In this document: piece by piece, positions 59,123 to 64,000 of the stretch | Layout of the letters: each line of letters starts with the position of its first letter | How positions within the stretch are numbered: the first letter of the stretch is position 1 | From: Amycolatopsis bullii | GTDB lineage: Bacteria > Actinomycetota > Actinomycetes > Mycobacteriales > Pseudonocardiaceae | Assembly: GCF_014654205.1 (NCBI RefSeq) | Contig: NZ_BNAW01000011.1 | Span: 112,478 to 176,477 of the forward strand | Direction of reading: 5' to 3' | DNA: 64,000 nucleotides | Notes under the pieces: generated by a model | The model's database searches: none | What the model saw: the letters and a program-made list of their open reading frames with translations, nothing else | Told to the model about the DNA's origin: nothing | Made by a program: the position numbers and the translations under genes

Positions 59123-60946
59123 ATGTGCGGGATCGTCGGCTACATCGGCGGCCAGAACGCCGCCCCCATCCTGCTCGAGGGCCTGACCCGGCTCGAGTAC
59201 CGCGGGTACGACTCCGCCGGGATCGCCGTCCTCGGCGCGAAGGGCGCCGCGCAGGTCCACCGCGTGGTCGGCCGGGTCCGCAACCTCGCCGCCGCGCTGC
59301 CCAAGCGCCTGACCGGCAAGGCCGGCATCGGGCACACGCGCTGGGCCACGCACGGGCCCGCGTCGGAGGCCAACGCGCACCCGCACACGTCCGAAGACGG
59401 CCGGATCTGCGTCGTCCACAACGGCATCATCGACAACGCCGACGCGCTGCGCGCCCAGCTCGCCGACGCCGGCGTCACCCTCGCCTCCGAGACCGACACC
59501 GAGGTCCTCGCCCACCTGATCGCGCGCTCGGGCGCCGAAACCCTCGAAGACGCCGTCGTGGAGGCGGTCTCCCGGGTCACCGGCACCTACGCGATCGCCG
59601 TCACCGACAGCGCGCACCCGGACCGCCTGGTCATCGCGCGCAACGGCTCGCCGCTGATCATCGGCGTGGGCGAACGGGAGATGTTCGTCGCCAGCGACCT
59701 CGCCGCGCTCGTCCGGCACACCTCGCAGGTCGCCCACCTCGACGACGGCGAGTTCGCGACGGTCTTCGCCACCGGCTACCGCACCTTCACCGTCGACGAG
59801 AGCGACACGACCAAGCCGGCCACCGAGATCGACATCGACGCCGAGGACCTCGACCTGGGCGGCTACCCGCACTACATGGCCAAGGAGATCCAGGAACAGC
59901 CCGAATCCGTCGAGCGGATCATCCGCGGCCGGCTGGACGACCGGTTCGGCGTCGCCCGCCTGGACGGGCTCAACCTGACACCGCGGGAGCTGCGCGGGTT
60001 CGCCCGCGTGAAGATCCTCGGCTGCGGCTCCGCCTACTACGTCGGCCAGATCGGCGCGACGATGATCGAAGAGCTCGCGAGGATCCCCTCCGACGCCGAA
60101 GCCGCGTCGGAGTTCCGCTACCGCAACCCGATCATCGAGGCCGACACGCTCTACATCGCGGTCAGCCAGTCCGGCGAGACGATCGACACCGCCTTCGCCG
60201 TCGAGGAGATCAAGCGCAAGGGCGGCCGGGTCGTCGGACTGGTCAACGTCGTCGGCTCGACGATCGCCCGCGCCTGCGAAGGCGGCGTCTACCTGCACGC
60301 CGGCCCGGAGATCGCGGTCGCCTCGACCAAGGCGCTGACCAACATGGCCGTCGGGTTCGCGCTGATCGCGCTGGCGCTGGGCCGGGTGCGCGATCTGTCC
60401 AATGCGGACGGTCAGCGGATCATCGACGCCGTCCGCGCGCTACCGGGCCAGATCAAGGCCATCCTGGACTTCGAGCCGGAGATCGCCGAGCACGCGAAGA
60501 CGGTCGCCGCCGCGAAGAGCCTGTTCTTCGTCGGCCGCGTCCGCGGCTACCCGGTGGCCCGCGAAGGCGCGCAGAAGTTCAAGGAGATCTCCTACCGGCA
60601 CGCCGAGGCGTACCAGACCTCCGAGCTCAAGCACGGTCCGCTGGCCCTGATCGACGAGTCGCTGCCGACGGTCGCCGTCGTACCGTCGGACGAGCTGACC
60701 GAGCGCAACCTGGCCGCGGTGCAGCAGATCAAGGCCCGCGGCGGCGCGGTGCTGGCGGTGACCCACGCGGACGTCGACTTCGGCGAACTCGAAGTCCCGC
60801 GGATCATCGTGCCCAAGACCGAGCCGGAGCTCGACCCGATCCTGCTGACCATCCCGCTGCAGCTGCTCGCCTACCACGCGGCGCTGACCCTGGGCTACGA
60901 CATCGACAAGCCGCGCAACCTGGCGAAATCCGTCACGGTCGAGTAG
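59123..60946 (+). CDS. glmS: glutamine-fructose-6-phosphate aminotransferase
   Basis: 607 residues, the normal length. N-terminal glutaminase with Cys nucleophile in MCGIVGYIGG and HTRWATHG, HNGIIDN; two SIS sugar-isomerase domains with CGSAYYVG, SQSGETIDT and ELKHGPLALI, ending KSVTVE. It makes glucosamine-6-phosphate, the entry to UDP-GlcNAc for wall and, through wecB, for the exopolysaccharide. ATG 59123 follows AGGAAGAGG. Confidence 0.95.
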   Translation: MCGIVGYIGGQNAAPILLEGLTRLEYRGYDSAGIAVLGAKGAAQVHRVVGRVRNLAAALPKRLTGKAGIGHTRWATHGPASEANAHPHTSEDGRICVVHNGIIDNADALRAQLADAGVTLASETDTEVLAHLIARSGAETLEDAVVEAVSRVTGTYAIAVTDSAHPDRLVIARNGSPLIIGVGEREMFVASDLAALVRHTSQVAHLDDGEFATVFATGYRTFTVDESDTTKPATEIDIDAEDLDLGGYPHYMAKEIQEQPESVERIIRGRLDDRFGVARLDGLNLTPRELRGFARVKILGCGSAYYVGQIGATMIEELARIPSDAEAASEFRYRNPIIEADTLYIAVSQSGETIDTAFAVEEIKRKGGRVVGLVNVVGSTIARACEGGVYLHAGPEIAVASTKALTNMAVGFALIALALGRVRDLSNADGQRIIDAVRALPGQIKAILDFEPEIAEHAKTVAAAKSLFFVGRVRGYPVAREGAQKFKEISYRHAEAYQTSELKHGPLALIDESLPTVAVVPSDELTERNLAAVQQIKARGGAVLAVTHADVDFGELEVPRIIVPKTEPELDPILLTIPLQLLAYHAALTLGYDIDKPRNLAKSVTVE

Positions 60947-60949
60947 GGC

Positions 60950-61384
60950 TTACTCGCGCTCGACCTTGCGCAATCCACCTTCGGGCGTCCACCACTCGAC
61001 GACCAGCAGCGTCGCCGCCTCGTTCAGGTGGGTGTGCACGACCTCGGCGACGTCGGCCTCGAACCGCCCGCCGTCCGCGGTGCGCACCCGACCGGCGATC
61101 TTCGCCTCGCCCGGCCACTGCGCCTCGGCGCCCTCCACCGGGTCGACCGTCGCGCTGTGCAGCGCGAACCGCGGGTCCCGCCGCAGGTCCGCGCCCTTGC
61201 GCGCGTTCGGCATCGACCCGAAGACCAGCTCACCGTCCTCGAAGACCGTCTCGATCCCCGAGATCCGCGGCGAGCCGTCCGCCCGCAGGGTCGCGATCGT
61301 CTTGTGCTTGTGCGCGTCGAACAACGCCCGCACCCGTCGCGCGAACTCCGGTTCCGCCGCTTCGAACTCCCGCCACGCCGTCAT
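60950..61384 (-). CDS. pyridoxamine 5'-phosphate oxidase-like flavin protein
   Basis: 144 residues, split-barrel fold: KTIATLRADGSPRISGIETVFEDGELVFGSM, then FALHSATVDP and the closing VVEWWTPEGG. Such proteins bind FMN or F420 and reduce small molecules. The start overlaps the TetR stop (ATGA). Its 3' end is 3 bp from the glmS stop. Confidence 0.75.
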   Translation of the reverse strand: MTAWREFEAAEPEFARRVRALFDAHKHKTIATLRADGSPRISGIETVFEDGELVFGSMPNARKGADLRRDPRFALHSATVDPVEGAEAQWPGEAKIAGRVRTADGGRFEADVAEVVHTHLNEAATLLVVEWWTPEGGLRKVERE

Positions 61385-61947
61385 GTCCCCATGGTCTCGC
61401 ACCGCAGCCCGGCGACGAGGAGCTTCACCATCCCCCGCGCGTCGTAGCGGGGGTCGTCGGCGCCGATGCAGAGGTTGCCGACCCCGCGCATGAGGTCCAG
61501 GGGCGCCACCTCGGCCCGGACCTCGCCGGCGGCGATCGCCGCCGTGAGCAGCTCGCCGCACGCCGGCACCAGGTGGTCCAGGAAGTACGCGTGCAGGGCC
61601 TCGAAGCCGGCGTTGTCCGACTGGAGGACACCGGCGAGCCCGTGCTTGGTCACCAGGAAGTCGACGAACAGATCGATCCACCGCGCCAGCGCGGCGTACG
61701 GCGATTCGCTCGAGGCCAGCAGCGCCGGCCCGGCTTCGGCGCAGGCGTCCACCTGGTGCCGGAAGACGGCGATGATCAGGTCCGCCCGGGTCGGGAAGTG
61801 CCGGTAGATGGTGCCCATCCCGACGCCGGCCTTGGCCGCGATGTCCCGCACCGGCGCGTCCACGCCCGAGGCGACGAAGACGGCCGCCGCCGCGTCGAGC
61901 AGCGCCTTTTCGTTGCGCCGGGCATCCGCGCGCTTGGGCTTGTCCAC
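61381..61947 (-). CDS. TetR-family transcriptional regulator
   Basis: 188 residues. HTH ALLDAAAAVFVASGVDAPVRDIAAKAGVGMGTIYRHFPTRADLI is typical of the TetR/AcrR family. GTG 61947 behind AAGGAGG. Divergent from the aldo/keto reductase; its operators are likely the two 20-bp repeats upstream. It is co-transcribed with the PNPOx-like gene. Confidence 0.87.
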   Translation of the reverse strand: MDKPKRADARRNEKALLDAAAAVFVASGVDAPVRDIAAKAGVGMGTIYRHFPTRADLIIAVFRHQVDACAEAGPALLASSESPYAALARWIDLFVDFLVTKHGLAGVLQSDNAGFEALHAYFLDHLVPACGELLTAAIAAGEVRAEVAPLDLMRGVGNLCIGADDPRYDARGMVKLLVAGLRCETMGT

Positions 61948-61960
61948 CGGTCCTCCTTGC

Positions 61961-61980
61961 TAAGCGGAGCAATGTTCCGT
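61961..61980. promoter_or_regulatory. operator copy 1 in TetR/aldo-keto reductase region
   Basis: TAAGCGGAGCAATGTTCCGT, with inverted arms CGGA/TCCG. Repeated at 61985 with two differences. Confidence 0.65.
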
Positions 61981-61984
61981 ATCG

Positions 61985-62004
61985 TTAGCGGAGCAACGTT
62001 CCGT
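61985..62004. promoter_or_regulatory. operator copy 2 in TetR/aldo-keto reductase region
   Basis: TTAGCGGAGCAACGTTCCGT. The 24-bp spacing to copy 1 places both on roughly one face of the helix. Confidence 0.65.
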
Positions 62005-62031
62005 TTGCCCATCATGCCACGGAGGCACCCC

Positions 62032-63054
62032 ATGCAGTACCGCACCCTGGGCCGCACCGGCGTCCAGGTCAGCACCCTCGCGCTCGGCGCGATGAACTTC
62101 GGCGCCATCGGCCGCACCACCCAGGACGAGGCCACCGCCATCGTCGACGCCGCGCTCGAAGCGGGCATCAACCTGGTCGACACCGCCGACATGTACGGAC
62201 AGGGCGAGTCGGAGGTGATGGTCGGCAAGGCGATCGCCGGCCGCCGCGACGACCTCGTGCTGGCCACGAAGGCGACCATGCCGATGGGCGACGAGCGCAA
62301 CCACCGCGGCAACTCGCGCCGCTGGCTGGTCCGCGCGCTCGAGGACAGCCTGCGCCGCCTCGGCGTCGACCACGTCGACCTCTACCAGATCCACCGCTGG
62401 GACCCCGCGACGAGCGACGAGGAAGCGCTTTCCGCGCTGACCGACCTGCAGCGGGCGGGCAAGATCCGCTACTTCGGGTCGTCCACGTTCCCCGCGTACC
62501 GCATCGTCCAGGCGCAGTGGGCCGCCCGCGAGCACCACCTCGGCCGGTACGTCACCGAGCAGCCCAGTTATTCCATCCTGCAGCGCGGCATCGAAGCCCA
62601 CGTGCTGCCGGTGACCGAGGAGTACGGGATGGGCGTCCTGGCCTGGAGCCCGCTGGCCTCGGGCTGGCTGTCGGGCGCGGTCCGCGCGGGCCAGGAGATC
62701 AGCACCAGCCGCGCGAAGGTCGTGCCGGAGCGCTTCGACCTCGACGTCCCCGCCAACCGGGCCCGGCTCGACGCGGTCGAGAAGCTGGCCAAACTCGCCG
62801 ACGCGGCCGGCCTCACCTTGATCCAGCTCGCGCTCGGCTTCGTCACCGCGCACCCCGGCGTGACGAGCGCGCTCATCGGCCCGCGAACCGTCGATCACCT
62901 GCGTTCACAGCTCGAAGCGGCCGACACCGTGCTGCCCGCCGACGTGCTCGACGAGATCGACGCCGTCGTCGCCCCCGGCGTCGACCTGGCCCCCGGCGAG
63001 AAGTTCGACACCCCGCCGTCGCTGCTCGACCCGTCGCTGCGGCGGCGCCGATGA
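62032..63054 (+). CDS. aldo/keto reductase
   Basis: 340 residues. MQYRTLGRTGVQVSTLALGAMNFG, catalytic Asp/Tyr in LVDTADMYGQGESE, Lys in LATKATM and His in YQIHRWDP, then the NADPH-binding segment GVTSALIGPRTVDHLRSQL. It belongs to the YghZ/AKR-like branch that reduces small carbonyls. ATG 62032 follows GGAGG. The stop is shared with the next start (ATGA). Confidence 0.87.
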   Translation: MQYRTLGRTGVQVSTLALGAMNFGAIGRTTQDEATAIVDAALEAGINLVDTADMYGQGESEVMVGKAIAGRRDDLVLATKATMPMGDERNHRGNSRRWLVRALEDSLRRLGVDHVDLYQIHRWDPATSDEEALSALTDLQRAGKIRYFGSSTFPAYRIVQAQWAAREHHLGRYVTEQPSYSILQRGIEAHVLPVTEEYGMGVLAWSPLASGWLSGAVRAGQEISTSRAKVVPERFDLDVPANRARLDAVEKLAKLADAAGLTLIQLALGFVTAHPGVTSALIGPRTVDHLRSQLEAADTVLPADVLDEIDAVVAPGVDLAPGEKFDTPPSLLDPSLRRRR

Positions 63055-63908
63055 GCTTCGGCATCATGACCGCACCTCAGCAGGTCGGTTACGACGAGAT
63101 CCTGCGCGTGTGGCGGGAAGCGGACACGGTGCCGGAGATCCAACACGCGTGGCTGTTCGACCACCTGATGCCGATCGCCGGGGACCCCGCCGGCCCGATC
63201 TTCGAGGGCTGGACGCTGCTTTCGGCGCTGGCGGCTTCGACAGCGCGGCTGCGCATCGGGCTCCTGGTCACCAGCAACCGCTTCCGGCCGCCCGCGATGC
63301 TGGCGAAGATCGCCACGACGGTCGACGTCGTCTCGGGCGGACGCCTCGACTTCGGCATCGGCGCGGGTTCCCGCCCGAGCCACCCCCTCGCGCGGCGCGA
63401 GTACGACGCGCACGGCCTGCCCTACCACACCCAGGACGACGCGGTCGCGGCGCTGGCCGAGGCGTGCACGGTGATCCGTCGCTTGTGGACATCCGCGGAA
63501 CCGTTCGACTTCACGGGCGCGCACGTTTCCTTGACCGGAGCGTTCGGGAACCCCCGACCGGTGCAGCGCCCCCACCCCCCGATCGTGATCGGCGGCCGGG
63601 CAAGCGCAACCCTGCGCGTGGCGGCCGAGCACGCGAACGTGTGGAACATCCCGGGCGGCGGCGACATCGAGGACCTGGCGAGCCGCAGCCGCCTGCTGGA
63701 CACCTTCTGCAAGGAAATCGGCCGCGACCCGGCGGAGATCACCCGATCGATCTTCCTCCCGGTCGACTACGAGCGACCGGAGGCGACGCGGGCGAAGATC
63801 GCCGAGGCAGCGGAGGCGGGATTCGGCCATTTCGTTCTGGGGCTGGCAAATCCGTATCCCGAGGGCGTGGCGGAGTGGGTGGCGGAGAAACTGATCCGGC
63901 AGCGGTGA
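63051..63908 (+). CDS. LLM-class flavin/F420-dependent oxidoreductase
   Basis: 285 residues. Luciferase-like TIM barrel: AWLFDHLMPI, LRIGLLVTSNRFRPPAMLAKIATTVDVVSGGRLDFGIGAGSRPSHP, IVIGGRASATLRVAAEHANVWN. In actinobacteria such enzymes usually use F420. ATG 63051 overlaps the previous stop, so it is part of the TetR-controlled pair. Confidence 0.87.
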   Translation: MSFGIMTAPQQVGYDEILRVWREADTVPEIQHAWLFDHLMPIAGDPAGPIFEGWTLLSALAASTARLRIGLLVTSNRFRPPAMLAKIATTVDVVSGGRLDFGIGAGSRPSHPLARREYDAHGLPYHTQDDAVAALAEACTVIRRLWTSAEPFDFTGAHVSLTGAFGNPRPVQRPHPPIVIGGRASATLRVAAEHANVWNIPGGGDIEDLASRSRLLDTFCKEIGRDPAEITRSIFLPVDYERPEATRAKIAEAAEAGFGHFVLGLANPYPEGVAEWVAEKLIRQR

Positions 63909-64000
63909 ACCCAACCCAAATAGAGGAGCAGGGTGGTCATCCCGTCGCCTGAGGCCGTCACATCACTTTGAGCCGGGCCCGCAACCACAAGACCGGCGCG

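Noticed and set aside
63958..64000. Possible 3' end of a minus-strand gene (APVLWLRARLKVM, stop at 63958)
   Set aside because: Only 14 codons are inside the window, too few to support a call.

Overview
The window is high-GC DNA with frequent GTG starts, stop/start overlaps (GTGA, ATGA, TGATG) and typical actinobacterial gene families. It looks like the chromosome of a filamentous actinomycete. A member of the Pseudonocardiaceae such as Amycolatopsis is my best guess, inferred from overall gene style and not proven. No tRNA, rRNA or CRISPR array was seen.

Left part (1-9.7 kb): the end of a DUF1206 membrane protein, a UBP zinc-finger protein, and secreted plant-polysaccharide enzymes: a GH5 glucanase, a modular GH9 cellulase behind a perfect CebR-type operator, and a GH27 alpha-galactosidase with a lectin module. 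An IS1634-family element (7341-9644) sits exactly at the 3' end of the GH27 gene. It has perfect 12-bp terminal inverted repeats, a 19-bp target duplication, a transposase broken by internal deletions, and two passengers: a VOC protein and a broken epoxide hydrolase.

9.7-12.3 kb: three paralogous small secreted proteins, rodlin/chaplin-like in style, with two conserved cysteines and His-rich N-termini, accompanied by clear hairpins.

12.3-30.2 kb: an exopolysaccharide locus. A tightly overlapping plus-strand operon encodes a DMT-like membrane protein, a polysaccharide deacetylase, an O-antigen-ligase/polymerase, glycosyltransferases, a Wzz-like protein, a GT87 protein and a Wzx flippase. It ends at a two-armed array of 21-bp repeats. 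Beyond the array lie a lipoprotein glycosidase-like gene, the initiating sugar-phosphate transferase, a GT2, an FAD amine-oxidase-like protein, UDP-GlcNAc 2-epimerase and a secreted lysyl oxidase.

30.3-32.1 kb holds a MEDS-ATPase sensor and small genes. 32.1-50.8 kb is a pectin / rhamnogalacturonan-I and mannan utilisation region: PL9, GH2, PL11, two rhamnogalacturonan acetylesterases, a bifunctional SGNH-GH5 mannanase, a GH53 galactanase with a LacI regulator, a YesL-like protein and a sugar ABC importer, and a divergent PL26-like lyase. Several LacI-type operators lie in its intergenic gaps. The enzymes would cut the RG-I backbone and side chains, remove acetyl groups and import the oligosaccharides. 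The importer has no ATPase of its own.

50.9-64 kb: stress signalling (a TPR protein, STAS, an RsbQ-like hydrolase, an RsbP-like PAS-PP2C phosphatase, a second STAS), a TetR gene with a doubled palindromic operator facing a TIM-barrel gene, a LysR/dapA-like divergent pair, glmS, and a second TetR divergon with PNPOx, aldo/keto reductase and LLM oxidoreductase genes.
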